Below are positions 9,946 to 21,724 of a DNA stretch of 64,000 nt, piece by piece. The stretch is from Conchocele bisecta (Eukaryota; Mollusca; Bivalvia; Lucinida; Thyasiridae). The notes below the pieces were generated by a model. That model was given only the letters and a program-made list of their open reading frames with translations. It did not search any database and was not told the origin of the DNA. The stretch is from contig CM055266.1 in NCBI GenBank assembly GCA_029237695.1, forward strand, positions 118,829,581 through 118,893,580, read 5' to 3'. The stretch's first letter is position 1. Each line of letters begins with the position of its first letter. The translations under genes were made by a program, and so were the position numbers.

Positions 9946-11351
9946 CTGCCATGTGTCATTCTGCTTACTGCTTGCTGGGATGCGTATATGACTATATGGA
10001 TTCTGCCGAATGACGCATGCAAGCACGCAGAATGGCCCATGTCAGAATATGAAATTGCCGAATGAGGGATGCTGAACACAGAATAACAAGTGAACATTAT
10101 ATAAATTACTTCTAGCTGCAATATTGACGATTACATAATTGCGAAAAATATTTGATTATGCTCCATAAAGGTACACAATGAGCTGTAATAAATCAACAAA
10201 AAATGAATGCTGTTTTGTAATCACTGTAATGTACACGAACACGAGTCTGATCAGGGTTGCCGCTGTGAAGTCTTGACTACTTACACAGCCGCGAGTGAGG
10301 CGGTAGCAGAATATCTTGGGACAAATGATACAATACTGTGTCCCAGTACAATCTGATCAGGGCTTGTACTTTACGTTATTTAGTCTGTACTGGGACTCAA
10401 TATTCTATAATTTGTCACAGTATGTACTACCAGTGTACAGATTAAAGTATGATCAGACCGGATGAATGTCAACCACAACATAATCTCCTTCATTTAGTAC
10501 GTGAACATCAAAGTCTGATTTGGTTACTTTGTTCACAAATACATTTACCGACAACACGGTCATGCCTCGGGTAACATACACACCGCCGCTAAGCACCGTA
10601 AGCAGGTGCCCGTTTCAACGAATATCACGGAAATTGCCGAAGATTTCCGTGATACGCTAACTGGAAAAGCTAAAAACATTGGAAATAGTTTGTTTTACTT
10701 ACTTTAATAGTTGTACATTTTATGTTGATATAAATTAAAACAAGAGTTGTCAGTGAAAACAGATGGTGTCATTATTATTATCTAAAAAGGACCAAAATAA
10801 TATTAATTTAGAAACTTAATTTTTATATCAATAGATAGAACAATGAATGAGCTAATTGAAAATACCTGTGCATTTTTTGTCACTATTCTTATAAAAAGAG
10901 ATTTTGCAATTTTCCCAACGAAAATCGAGAAGAAAAAATCACAATTTGCTATATAAATCATATAAAAACTACTGACTATGTTTAAAGCTAAAAAGGACCA
11001 AAATATTTTTATTTTAAAAACACGATCGAAACATCATCATAAAGTACAATAATTGAAGTTTAAAATGTGACTTGTGCATTTTTAATCGGTTGTGTAGTAT
11101 GTTTAAAAGTTATGTAAGAAATGGTAATAGTCTCCTATATAATTACATATAAAACTCGCAGCTACTGATGCAGACTTTCTGTGAAGCGCAAGCTCACCAC
11201 GCCGTCAACCTGATGGCGACGTCAATGACGTCGATCGACCCAACACCCGCGACAACACCGCCAAAGACCACCACTGAAAAAAGCAGACAATCACAACCGA
11301 GAACCACACAAAAAAAACGACGACAGTGACCCCATCAGTAAAAAGCAATTC

Positions 11352-11906
11352 ATGTTTGTCATGGCCAGACTAGATACATTCCTAGCAAATCAGTATGGAG
11401 AACAACACAAGGGTGCCTTAATAAAAGCCACTAACGAAGTCATAGCACTGTCCGAAAAATTATCGGACGATGATATGGAGACAGAGCAAACGGAACAAAA
11501 TCACGACGTCATCACCGACGTCAACCAAACAAATGACGTCATCACCGACGTCAACCAAACAAATGACGTCACTGTTGACATTGACGTCACCACGGACGTC
11601 GCATGTACAAATGACACACAAAACAAAAACATCGCGGAAATCACACATGCAGCCCATACAAATGAAACAGACGTCAGCGACGTCCATAGTGAAACGGACG
11701 TCAATGATCAAAGCACGTATTTTGACGTTGCTTCACCAACACCCCTCATCATTGATGAGTCACCGGAAAACAGCCCAAAAACCTCCCCCATTGTTAAATC
11801 GCCTTCACCATACAGTAGAATTAAAACGAATAAAGTAAAGAAGTTAGTATGTAGGAGTATAGACCGTGATGACAAAGCGCTCCACAAACAAGTAACAAAC
11901 CAATAA
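11352..11906 (+). CDS. LINE ORF1, low-complexity acidic protein (184 codons)
   Basis: Begins MFVMARLDTFLANQYGEQ. The centre is rich in Asp, Thr, Asn and Val, including two copies of the ten-residue DVITDVNQTN encoded by a 30-bp tandem repeat. The C-terminus is basic (KTNKVKKLVCRSI). No zinc knuckle is visible, so it could be a truncated gag-like ORF1 or a lineage-specific one. The role as the LINE's RNA-binding ORF1 is inferred from position. The coding DNA is unusually dense in GACGTC. Confidence 0.6.
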   Translation: MFVMARLDTFLANQYGEQHKGALIKATNEVIALSEKLSDDDMETEQTEQNHDVITDVNQTNDVITDVNQTNDVTVDIDVTTDVACTNDTQNKNIAEITHAAHTNETDVSDVHSETDVNDQSTYFDVASPTPLIIDESPENSPKTSPIVKSPSPYSRIKTNKVKKLVCRSIDRDDKALHKQVTNQ

Positions 11907-11924
11907 TAAATTAAAATTCGCGCA

Positions 11925-13409
11925 ATGGGTAGAAATAAAACAAACAAACCTGAAAACTTGACGGTCCTACAATGGAACTGTCAGGGATTCACAAGCAATA
12001 CTAAGGCAGAATTAATTCAGGAAATAGAGGAATGGGACCATGCACCGGACGTCATATGCCTGCAGGAAATATATAAACGTATAGAATTAAAAGGGTACAC
12101 GCTAATAACACATAAAACGCACAGCACAATAAGGAGTGGGATAGGAATTTATGTGAAGTTAGGCATCTCGTGTACCGATATAAAAATTAAAAATGAAGAA
12201 GACGAGGAAAATAGCACAAACCTAATAAATGGAGTAAAAATATATAGTAAAACTGGAAATATAGACATACTAAACGTTTACATATCGCCACAGGCAACAA
12301 CAAATCTCGAAAACATATATAATATACTCCCACAAATGAGCCGTAAAACGCTCATATTGTGTGACTTCAACGCCCACAATCATCTATGGGACCCTGGCTG
12401 GGTACCTAATTGTACACGGCGTAACAAACTAGTAAAATTCTTAGACGAGACCAACTACATAATGCTCAATGACGGACGATACACGTACGACTGTTCCTCA
12501 CACAGGAACTCCACTAAAATAGGCACCACACCTGATGTAACAATGGGAAGCCCAAGCATAGCCCTGCAAACAACACGGGACCCACTTGACACCACATTAG
12601 GCAGTGACCATTACCCAATACAAATTGTTATTTCTACCCAGTACCACAACGCAGATACGGAAACTATGCCCAAATGGAAATTTGATAAAGCCAATTGGGA
12701 ACTATTTAATAATATGGCCGATATGAAACTTAACCCCAATAACCCCATTGATCCCTCAATCCCGAATGACTTAAACTCCACAAACGAACAAATAACGACT
12801 ATATTACAAGACATTAGCACAGAATGCATACCTCGCACAAGTGGCAAACTACACAATAGACCCACCAATCCCTGGTGGACTCTAGAATGCACCGAGGCAA
12901 TAAAACATAGAGCCATCTGCCTCCGCCGGTGGCGACAGGTCAGCGACGAGCACCCACAAACAAAAGAAAAACGCAAAGAAGAATATGCAAATGCCAAAAT
13001 AAAAACGAGACAAACACTAGAAAAAGCTAAACAAGAAGGCTGGAAAACGTTTATCTCACAAATAACACATAAGACCAGCAGCAAGGAAGTCTGGGACAAA
13101 TTCAACAGGTTCAGAGGAAAAAAAGCAAATCCATCACCCCCAATTAAAAACGGAAATGAGCCCATACACGAAAATGAACAAAAAGCGGAGATACTGACCA
13201 ACCACTACAGACATGTATCCAGTGATAACAACCCGGAGTTTAAGACACATAAAATAACAATGGAGCGTGTAATATCGTCCGTCATCAATAATAATATAGA
13301 CCTAGATGAACATCCCAACAGCCAGAGTGAAATGAACAAACCATTCATCCTGTCCGAGTTCGGAGCAGCGTTATCTAAAAAGAAAGACACTGCACCAGAT
13401 ACATTATAA
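11925..13409 (+). CDS. LINE ORF2 N-terminal part: APE-type endonuclease (494 codons open)
   Basis: The endonuclease spans roughly residues 8-235 and shows each catalytic motif: LQWNCQGF (Asn), CLQEIY (Glu), DFNAHNHLWD (Asp/Asn) and SDHYPI (Asp-His). It nicks genomic DNA to prime reverse transcription. The following 250 residues are the basic linker to RT (WWTLECTEAIKHRAICLRRWR and so on). The start at 11925 gives MGRNKTNKPENLTVL. The frame is broken near 13405 at an AT-rich run, and RT continues in another frame. Confidence 0.85.
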   Translation: MGRNKTNKPENLTVLQWNCQGFTSNTKAELIQEIEEWDHAPDVICLQEIYKRIELKGYTLITHKTHSTIRSGIGIYVKLGISCTDIKIKNEEDEENSTNLINGVKIYSKTGNIDILNVYISPQATTNLENIYNILPQMSRKTLILCDFNAHNHLWDPGWVPNCTRRNKLVKFLDETNYIMLNDGRYTYDCSSHRNSTKIGTTPDVTMGSPSIALQTTRDPLDTTLGSDHYPIQIVISTQYHNADTETMPKWKFDKANWELFNNMADMKLNPNNPIDPSIPNDLNSTNEQITTILQDISTECIPRTSGKLHNRPTNPWWTLECTEAIKHRAICLRRWRQVSDEHPQTKEKRKEEYANAKIKTRQTLEKAKQEGWKTFISQITHKTSSKEVWDKFNRFRGKKANPSPPIKNGNEPIHENEQKAEILTNHYRHVSSDNNPEFKTHKITMERVISSVINNNIDLDEHPNSQSEMNKPFILSEFGAALSKKKDTAPDTL

Positions 13410-15460
13410 TATAATAAAAAAACTCCCACAAAGTTCGAAAATAAAAATACTAGAATTATATAACAAATCATGGGATGAGGGCACCCTTCCTGACACCTGG
13501 AAGGAAGCAACAATAATACCTATACTAAAACCAAACAAAGACGCCACAAACGCGGCAGCTTACCGACCTATATCTCTAACGTCAGCGCTGTGCAAAATAA
13601 TGGAAACAATGGTCACAAACAGACTAAAGTACCATATTGAATATAATAATGCAATCAGCAACACACAATCGGGCTTCCGAAATAACAGATCCACAATGGA
13701 CCAACTGACCCGTCTTGAAACAACTATAAAAACAGTATTTATGTCAAAACAATCGGTAGTCGCTGTATTTCTTGATCTGGAAAAAGCCTTTGACCTAATG
13801 TGGACTAAAGGTGTAACATCACAACTACAGTCAAAAGGCATAACTAACATAATGCTTAAATGGATAGAGACGGGTATGAAAGGTGTCCGGGCCAATTCCC
13901 ACCCTTAAATATGAGCCGAATGAATGAATGAATGAATGGATAGACAACTTCCTAACCGATCGAAAAATTAGAGTACGACTAGGCCAATCACACTCTGAAT
14001 ACCAAACAGTACAAAATGGAAGTCCGCAAGGGATCGTTCTCAGCCCTATCCTATTCAATATAATAATATATACACTATATGACGAACTAACATCCAATAA
14101 CACAGCCCTACTACTATCTCAATTCGCAGACGATGGCGCAATCTGGCATGTACATAAACAAATTAGTAAATCAATAGAACTATTACAAGAAGGCCTAAAA
14201 ACCATAACGGCCTGGCAAAAGAAATGGGGTTTCAAAATATCACCGCTAAAAACCGAGGTAGTCATCTTCAGCAACTCAGTCGTCTACAATAAAGATATAA
14301 ACACATATAAATACTTACGGGAAAACAGAATAATCCCGCAATTAACTGTTAACAACACCTCCATACCATATACACCAGCTGCAAAATTCCTAGGGATGAC
14401 CCTCGACTACAGACTGACATGGATACCCCATATAACAAATCTGATCAACAGATGCAGAAAAGATATAAACCTACTAAAACTAGTGTCCGGCACATCATAT
14501 GGAGCAGACAAAAAAGCACTACTACTACTGTACAAGGCACTCATACTATCAAAACTTGACTATGGTTCATTCCTATACCAAAGCTACAACCATAATCAGC
14601 TAGAAAAACTAGAAATTATAGAAAACCAAGCCTTGCGCATAGCAACTGGAGCATATAGAAGTACCAGAATAGCGGCAATGCAAATAGAAACTGTAGTACC
14701 CCCACTAGCACTACGAAGAGAACGTAATACACTAAAATACTGGGCCCGATCCAAGCCCCATGGAGATAAATTACCCATAAATAAACTATTAAAACCAGGT
14801 ATATACCACAGGAGGCAGATCGCCCGAAATAGAATTAAGCAAGCCAAGGCAGCAGAAAAGATAGCAAGCTTGCAAGCTCCATACAAAGTCGCAGCTTATT
14901 CCACAATAGGCCCATGCATAAACACTTGCTACGCAATGACAGCCGATGCGCTATCCGAACAATATAATATAAATAATAGTGAAATACAACCATTCCTATA
15001 TCATATCCCATATTACCCCCATGAAATAGAATGTAAATCAACTCTTAACGAAATAATAGCAGCAGATAAAACAATAAATCAGGCCGAAAATCGAGAAATA
15101 GCAACAAATTGTATCAACAGCAGATACAACGATCACCTACAAATATATTCAGACGACAGCAAAACCCCAGAAAATGGAAGCACAGCCTGCGCATTTGTAG
15201 TACCAGCCGAGGACTATAAAGAAATGTACAAGCTTAACGAAAATTTAACAGTATTTACATCAGCACTGATAGCCATAGAAAAAGCACTTAAGTGGAACAT
15301 TAAACAGGAGCAAAATCCAAACACGGTCATACTGACCGATTCGCTCAGTTCCATCCAAGCCATAAATTCAGGTAAATCAAAAACCAGACCCGACAAGATA
15401 CATATAATAAAACATCTAATAAGCCAAAATAGGACAATGGGCAAAATGATAAGCATATAA
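13405..15460 (+). pseudogene. LINE ORF2 reverse transcriptase and RNase H, interrupted
   Basis: RT starts in a shifted frame with AYRPISLTSALCKIMET (about 13558). Motifs: FRNNRSTMDQL, motif A FLDLEKAFDLMW (about 13770-13805), then an inserted fragment, then motif B GSPQGIVLSPILFN, motif C FADDGAIWH with the catalytic Asp pair (about 14122) and thumb AAKFLGMTLDYRLTW. RNase H follows with YSDDSKT (about 15149), EKALKW and TDSLSSIQAI. The frame stops at 15458-15460, just before the WVPSHIGI segment that normally continues RNase H. Confidence 0.85.
13869..13934 (+). mobile_element. 66-bp nested insertion with 10-bp target-site duplication and (AATG)n tail
   Basis: The 10-mer AATGGATAGA occurs on both sides (13859-13868 and 13935-13944). 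Removing one copy plus the intervening 66 bp would rejoin the RT codons around KWIDNFL. The insert ends in four or five AATG units, which is the shape of a severely 5'-truncated SINE or LINE 3' tail. The net gain of 76 bp shifts the frame and introduces the stop at about 13906. Confidence 0.8.
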
Positions 15461-16022
15461 TGGGTACCATCTCACATAGGAATAGCAGTAATTAAACGAA
15501 CTAGCAGACAAAGCAGCATCAGATGCTCACACGCTAGGTACCCCGACAATACAAAACCAACACATGTAGAAATATACACAAAGATAACCCAAATACGCAA
15601 GGAACGATGGCAGGAAGCTTGGAACGCTATACCGCTATCAAACCTACTCCGAGATAACTGCCATACACTCCCAACTAAATGCAAACACTATAGTATGGAT
15701 CGAAAATCAGCTGTAATACTAACAATACTCAGATTAGGCCACAATGGGCTAGGCGCCATGCAATCACTTTACAAAGGAAGATGAACAAACCCCTACATGT
15801 AGAGCATGCAATAACAGTGATGAAATAGAAACACTAATGCACTTTATATACCACTGTCCCGCGTTGACGGAACATAGAAACGAGCTAGCTGCAACACTGC
15901 AACAAATACATTTACCTGACAGCATCTACACATTGCTATTTCCACCACCAGAGCTGGAAGCAGAAACATACCAGGCCCTATTAAAATATATAAAAGATAC
16001 AGGATACTGGAGTAATATATAA
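15461..16022 (+). pseudogene. LINE ORF2 C-terminus: end of RNase H and Cys/His motif
   Basis: WVPSHIGI follows the stop directly. ELADKAASDAHTLG is recovered after a frameshift (about 15500). The last 60 codons (15837-16022) hold MHFIYHCPALTEHR; just upstream TCRACNNSDEIET supplies CxxC, together giving the CCHC motif typical of I/jockey-group ORF2 ends. Confidence 0.7.
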
Positions 16023-16324
16023 TACATAATATATAAATAATAATACATAATATACACAATAAACCCAGCCAGACATCGGGACTCTGTAAACGCACCCTAG
16101 CGCAAGATGGGGAGTGAAGTAAAGTAAGGAGCATTTAGCCGCGAGAATTAAGGGAGATCAATATGTAAATAGAAAATATGTTGCAGCAAAACAGTCTAGA
16201 AAAGTAAATATACAAATGCTTACTAAAACACCTGACTACAAAACATAGGCTAGACATTGTACATAACCTCAATATAACACAAGCCATGTGTAAACACACA
16301 ATCACATACTGGCATGACAGCACA

Positions 16325-17250
16325 ACTGTCGCCGGGCCACACAACTTGACCCGGATCATAAACAAAAAGCGTAACAGCCCAGACAAACCGACCGGACGCC
16401 GGGCCAATATGTGGGTTAAGCAAATCTCATTATAAGTTTAGGGTTCTTAAGCGTGTGTTCCGATAACAGGACACACCAGCAAGAGCCTAAATACGATATA
16501 ATGGGAAATGCAACGAAAAAACACACAACTTGACCCGGACGACAGCGGGTTTTTCAAAGTCTCAATACAAAGCAACATCTCAGACAAACCGGCCGGACGC
16601 CGGGCCGATATGTGGGTTAAGCAAATCTCATTATAAGTCTAGGGTTTCTTAAGCGTGTGTTCCGATAACAGGACACACCAGCAAGAGACTAACTACGATA
16701 TAATGTGAAATGCAACAAAAAAACACGCAACCTGACCCGAACGACAGCGGGATTTTCATAGTCTCAATAAAAGGTAACATCTCAGACAAACCGGCCTGAC
16801 GCCGGGCTGATATGTGAGTTAAGCAAATCTCATTAGTAAGTTTAGAGTTTCTTAAGCGTGCGTAACAGCCCAGATAAACCGGCCGGACGCCGGGCCAATA
16901 TGTGGGTTAAGCAAATCTCATTATAAGTTTAGGGTTCTAAAGCGTGTGTTCCGATAACAGGACACACCAGTCAGAGCCTAAAGACGATATAATGGGAAAT
17001 GCAACGAAAAAACACACAACTTGCCCCGGACGACAGCGGGTTATATGATCTCAATCAAAAAAGCATAACATCCCAGACAAACCGGCCTGTCGCCGGGCCG
17101 ATATGAGGGTTAAGCAAATATCTTTATACGTTTAAGGTTACTAGAGCGTGTGTACCGATAACAGGACTATCACACCAGTAAGAGCCTAAAGACGATATAA
17201 TGGGAAATGCAACGAAAAACACAACATTTGATCCGGACGACAGGGGTTAC
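16325..17250 (+). repeat. Tandem repeat of about 200 bp, four to five imperfect units
   Basis: The marker GACGCCGGGCC(A/G)ATATG recurs near 16393, 16592, 16797 (variant), 16885 and 17085 (variant). Each unit also has AAGCAAATCTCATTATAAGT, TGTGTTCCGATAACAGGACA and CTTGACCCGGACGACAGCGG. Spacing is about 200 bp except for one 85-bp short unit. It begins about 200 bp after the end of the LINE at 16130. Confidence 0.85.
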
Positions 17251-17440
17251 ATAGGCTCAATGTATGCATGAACCTCGCGACCATATAAACAGGATTGTCT
17301 TACCAAACATGGCCTCACAAAACATATTAAAAAAAAAACAACAAAAAAAAAACAAAAAAAAAACAAGCACCACTGTGTAGAATAGAAATTGTTATTAATA
17401 CAAAATGTTCTCTTGCAGCTTATTGTACATACAGTGGGGC

Positions 17441-17481
17441 CTCTCTGCACCGGAGATCCCCGGGGTCTCCGATACAGAGAT
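17441..17481. repeat. Short perfect-core foldback
   Basis: CGGAGATCCCCGGGGTCTCCG forms a hairpin with flanking CTCTCTG/ACAGAG. Confidence 0.6.
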
Positions 17482-17556
17482 GATCCAGTGTAAGTCATCG
17501 TATACGAATATGACAAAGCATGCGCCTGCGCTTTGCGGACATGAACATGCATTATC

Positions 17557-17850
17557 GTCAACAAAATATGTATATGGGTATACATGTACATGTGTGTGTA
17601 TGCATATGCATGCATGTATGTGGATATATATATATGTGTATGGGTGTGTATATGTATGTACATGTATGTACATGTATGTATATGTATGTGTATATATATG
17701 TGTATGTATGTGTATGCGTGTGTATATGTGTATATGTGTGTATGCGTGTACATGTATGTATATGTATGTATATGTATGTGTATATATATGTGTATGTATA
17801 TGTGTGTGTATGCGTGTGTATATATATGTATGTATATATATACATATAGC
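17557..17850 (+). repeat. (TG/TA)n compound microsatellite
   Basis: About 290 bp of alternating TGTATA, TGTGTA and CATGTATG. All long ORFs over it on both strands (Tyr/Thr/His or Val/Cys/Met repeats) are artefacts of the repeat. Confidence 0.95.
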
Positions 17851-19410
17851 TTCGATAATTAAAAATGTCACAAAAAACATGGCGTGGCCCACCGTTGTAA
17901 ATATAATAAATGTCACAAGGGGGTGCACCATACCACCCCACAGCATCCCAGTCCCCGGGATGAAGTCTAAACAGACTACCTGATCCGGACTGCCTGTTCC
18001 CAAACCCGGCTGTGGAACGTAGGTGTGCGCCTATATGATGGACGCTTGGCCGCCGAATCTAGTTACATGGTGCGCTCCGCTGGGCGTGCTCGGGTTGACG
18101 GCGTCGCGGGCGGCGGGCTCGGTGTGGGCATGAGGACAGGGGACCCACGGGTTTCTTCGATGGAGCCGGCGGACTCTCTTCACACCACCTAACCTCACTC
18201 TACAGCAACAACGACCGCGCCTTACAAGTCCTTTATTTTCCAACATAAGATCAGTATACTAAACATAAATAGAACCGCAAACAAAAGTACCCAACAATAG
18301 GGCCACATGCGGGCCTCATGCGGGAAATTTGCAATCACAGTCTGATCAGGGTCTACACAGTTTCCCTTATTGTACTTAATCGACTATATATAACGAACTA
18401 CCCCACTAAAATACTCTGTGTTCTGGTCAATACAATATAATATTGGACTTTGTCTTCATAGAGGTGTGAAAAACATTCAAGCTATTTGGCAAGATACACA
18501 AACCATACACAAATTTAAAAATATATATATTGCATGCATATAAAGGTTCATTTTCATCAATGTTCTTAATACAAGATCGTTTATTATTGTTATTGTAGAT
18601 GAATATTAAGAATATTTTGATATATATATATAGCTTTCCTGTGTAAGTTTTTAAATGTATCTCCGTAAATTAAATTGCGATAACTAAAATATGTCCAGAA
18701 GTCATTTATGCTATTAATAAAAACATTCATTCAATGCATTATACATTGTTTTTAACTTTTTCAAAAAGATGTTGGCATATAATTACTTGGCGAAATAAAT
18801 ATTGCAATACCCTGGAGGTGACCGGTTAGACAGTTGGACTATTATATGTGCCATATGAAATCATGATCATTGGCAACTTAAAGTTAGATAACTGAGACAT
18901 AATTAATGAGTCTCGATCACGGTAGTCTCCCTTTATAATAATGCTACATGTATATTAATCGCTTTCCCGCGGAAATATGTGCTTTATTCTTCCCTTTTTC
19001 CGTCAAAATGTGCTTATTGTCTGATATACTAATGATATATTGTTGAAAACGTATATAATATAATCATAAATGTTATTTTTAATGAAAATTTGGTAGATTT
19101 GGGTAAGATTTGGGTAGATTTGGGTAGCCTAAATCGTGCTGCCTGAGCGCTCAGCACTACTTAGAACTATCGCATAAACGCATTGTTTTCGTCTAGTTAC
19201 CGGCACAAATTGCTTTAGACCGGTTACAAGACGAAACTGTGTTTATGCAATATCTTATACATGTAGCTGAATGGGAATTCGTCAAGAATCCGGCGCCTTA
19301 TTCGACGAGAAACTTTTTACATGTGTCCGTAGAACACGGATACCCCATTTACTGCTTTAGCGGTATAAAACGGTCGGAAATGTTTAATCGGAAATGGAGA
19401 TCATCTAAAA
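17851..19410. other. Unassigned AT-rich DNA
   Basis: No supported gene. A local GC-rich patch at 18030-18200 carries a short - strand ORF (18246-18031) with no recognisable motif. The rest is AT-rich with short TA runs near 18515 and 18630. Confidence 0.5.
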
Positions 19411-20010
19411 CGTGGATTTGTCACAGGGCGGTAGAGGACCATGGGAGCAATGCGTGTATGAAATGTGAAGCAGGTCCGTGGAAGGAAACAGAAATGACAA
19501 GACATATACCCGAGAGTTAAAGTTGTTGGCGGACCATGTATGTGACCTTGACCCTTGGCTTAGCTGGGGTGTTGACGAACGTGGATTTGTCACAGGTCGG
19601 TAGAGGACCGTTAGAGCAATGCTTGTGTGAAATACGAAACAGATCCGTGGAAAGAAACAGAAATGATAATTAAGACATTCAGCCGATAGTTAAAGTTGTA
19701 TTTGACAACCATGTATTTGACATTGACGCTGGGGTGTTGACGAACGTGGATTTGTCACAGGTTGGTAGAGGACATTTATAGCAATGCGTGTGTGAAATAT
19801 GAAGCACGTCCGTGCAAGGAAACACAAATTATAAGACGTTTACCTGAGCGTTTTTGACGCACCGAGTATGTGACCTTGATCCTGGGCTTAGTGGGGGCGT
19901 GACGAACGTGGATTTGTCACAGGACGGTAGAGGACCATTAGAGCAATGTGTGTATGAACTATGAAGCAGATCCGTGGAAGGAAACAGAAATTTCCTCTTG
20001 GACCGTACAC
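19411..20010 (+). repeat. Tandem repeat, four units of 162-169 bp
   Basis: CGTGGATTTGTCACAGG recurs at 19411, 19580, 19745 and 19907, each followed by GGTAGAGGAC, GAGCAATG and a CCGTGGAAGGAAACA string. Confidence 0.9.
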
Positions 20011-20149
20011 CGCTGGTTATGGAATGCGTTAAAGTTTTGTGACGAACGGACTAGGACGAACAGACAAGGGTAACACTGAATACCCCTTCCACTATCGTGG
20101 TGGGGCATACTACGGGTCGCCATGCAGGACAGGTTAATTATGTGTACAA

Positions 20150-20350
20150 AATTGAGTTTTGTAACACTAAAAATCACAAAATTCAATTCTGTGTCACAAA
20201 ATTCAATTCAATTCTGTGTCACAAAATTCAATTCTGTCAATTCTGTGTCACAAAATTCAATTCTGCATACGTTTCGTATACAAAATTAATTTTTGTTATA
20301 AAGGATTCAATTTTGTAAGACAGAATTGAGTTTTGTGAAGAAAATTCAGT
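20150..20350 (+). repeat. 20-bp minisatellite, TCACAAAATTCAATTCTGTG unit
   Basis: About ten decaying units containing CAAAATTCAATTCTGTG. Later units drift to AAATTAATTTTTGT and AGAATTGAGTTTTG. The core AATTCAATT is nearly self-complementary. An array of the reverse complement lies at 21430-21640. Confidence 0.9.
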
Positions 20351-20710
20351 TTTGTGGGACATAATTCATTTTTGTCCACAAAAATTAGTTTGCGTAGGAT
20401 AGTCTATGTCATCTCTACGTTGATTGGTTGAGATCGGTCTTAGTCAATTTTACTAGATGGTGGAGTACACTTGCAGGTTTAAATATTTCAATGCGAAAAT
20501 ATAACCCAATATATCAATATTATACTTCTTTATGGACAGTTATTTTGGTTATATTCTGATTACAAATGAGTGGTCACACCATATAAGCTATATTACTTTG
20601 AAGGAGAAATAAGAAAAAATATTCAGAATTTTCCCTCAATTATGTAAACAGGGTCAAACATAAAGTAGCCGGGACATAGCTAGACCTGAGAGCATGCCCA
20701 TATATAGAGA

Positions 20711-20851
20711 ATACCAGGCTAGTGTATTTTGATATCAAGTTTATCAGGCAAGGCTAGGAAACGCGTAGGAATTCCGAGGCTTGCCGAGGAATTCCTACCG
20801 TTTCCGAGCCGAGCCTGATAAACTTGATATTAAAATACACTAGCCTGGTAT
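20711..20851. mobile_element. 141-bp foldback element (MITE-like)
   Basis: ATACCAGGCTAGTGTATTTT at the left is mirrored by AAAATACACTAGCCTGGTAT at the right. The inner arms AAGTTTATCAGGC and GCCTGATAAACTT also pair, and the centre has GGAATTCC inversions. No protein is encoded. Confidence 0.9.
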
Positions 20852-21429
20852 TATATTTATCAGGTAACGTTTTATGCTCGAAAATGACATTAGATGACGT
20901 CGTATTCTAACAGTAGATCTAACCTTGTGAAACAAATGGTATTGGATCTGTGTCTACTAGTTGCGAAGTTACATGTTCGCAACTATGTGTCTACATGCAT
21001 TATTTACAGTATACACCATCTTAGTATCCATGGTATCTACACAAATACTACAAATGGTTTCCTCAAATGGCCCAATACACACATTATGTTTATAAACACA
21101 GACAGCAGTCAGAACGCAGGCCACAGCGCGTGTATTATTGATTTAACTGGGGCAGATGTACCTTGCGATACACACACTACATGACGTCAGTACTCGCGGG
21201 AGATCTACATGTACATGAATTATGTGTACAATTATAACGCAAATGAGTTTAAATACGAATGGGTTTGTCAACGTTTGACTGTTTGGAGATATTTGAAGCA
21301 AAATGGCATAATGAGAAATGAATCGTCGGCAGAATGAGAAATGAATCATCGACATTGAATGTGTTGATCGGCGACCGTGACCCATTTCTCCAGTGCAGTT
21401 TCTGACCAATGGTAGTCCTTCTTACATGC

Positions 21430-21640
21430 GTGTGCAGAATTGACAGAATTGAATTTTGTGACACAGAATTGAATTTTGTGGCACAAAAGTGAATTTTGTG
21501 ACACAGAATTGAATTCTGTGGCCACAGAATTGAATTTTGTTACACAAAAGTGAATTTTGTGACACAGAATTGAATTTTGTGACACAGAATTGAATTCTGT
21601 GGCACAAAAGTGAATTTTGTGACACAGAATTGAATTTTGT
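21430..21640 (-). repeat. 20-bp minisatellite in inverted orientation
   Basis: Ten or so units of CACAGAATTGAATTTTGTGA, the reverse complement of the array at 20150-20350, followed by a (CAAA)n stretch at 21644-21690. Confidence 0.9.
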
Positions 21641-21724
21641 TCCAAACAAACAAACAAACGACAACAACAAACAACAAAACAAATAACACACAATGCACCA
21701 TGCAGTTAGCATGGTAAAAGCATA

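Larger units (their letters stand above)
8888..11159. other. AT-rich DNA without a supported gene
   Basis: No credible coding signal on either strand. It contains a MITE remnant (9173-9287), a two-copy 100-bp repeat (9735-9945) and a short perfect hairpin with stem TATCACGGAAAT around 10622-10654. The rest is unremarkable. Confidence 0.6.
11160..16130 (+). mobile_element. Nearly full-length RNase H-bearing LINE (I/jockey-group)
   Basis: Layout is 5' UTR, ORF1 (11352-11906), 18-bp gap, then ORF2 with APE endonuclease, RT, RNase H and a terminal Cys/His motif ending at 16022. Codon use is strongly A-rich on the coding strand, unlike the flanks, which is typical of this LINE group. The copy is inactive: there is a frameshift near 13405, an inserted fragment at 13869-13934, a stop at 15458-15460 with further frame loss, and frame loss near 15780. 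The 3' end is probably near 16130, beyond an (ATA)-rich stretch. No clear target-site duplication. Confidence 0.88.

Noticed and set aside
9696..10121. Overlapping ORFs near 10 kb
   Set aside because: They translate a two-copy 100-bp repeat and differ in every frame; no coding bias.
17247..18003. Long ORFs on both strands rich in Tyr, Thr, His or Val, Cys, Met
   Set aside because: They are translations of the (TG/TA)n microsatellite and have no independent coding signal.
18031..18246. GC-rich - strand ORF as a gene
   Set aside because: Short, Arg-rich and without a family motif; base composition alone explains the open frame.
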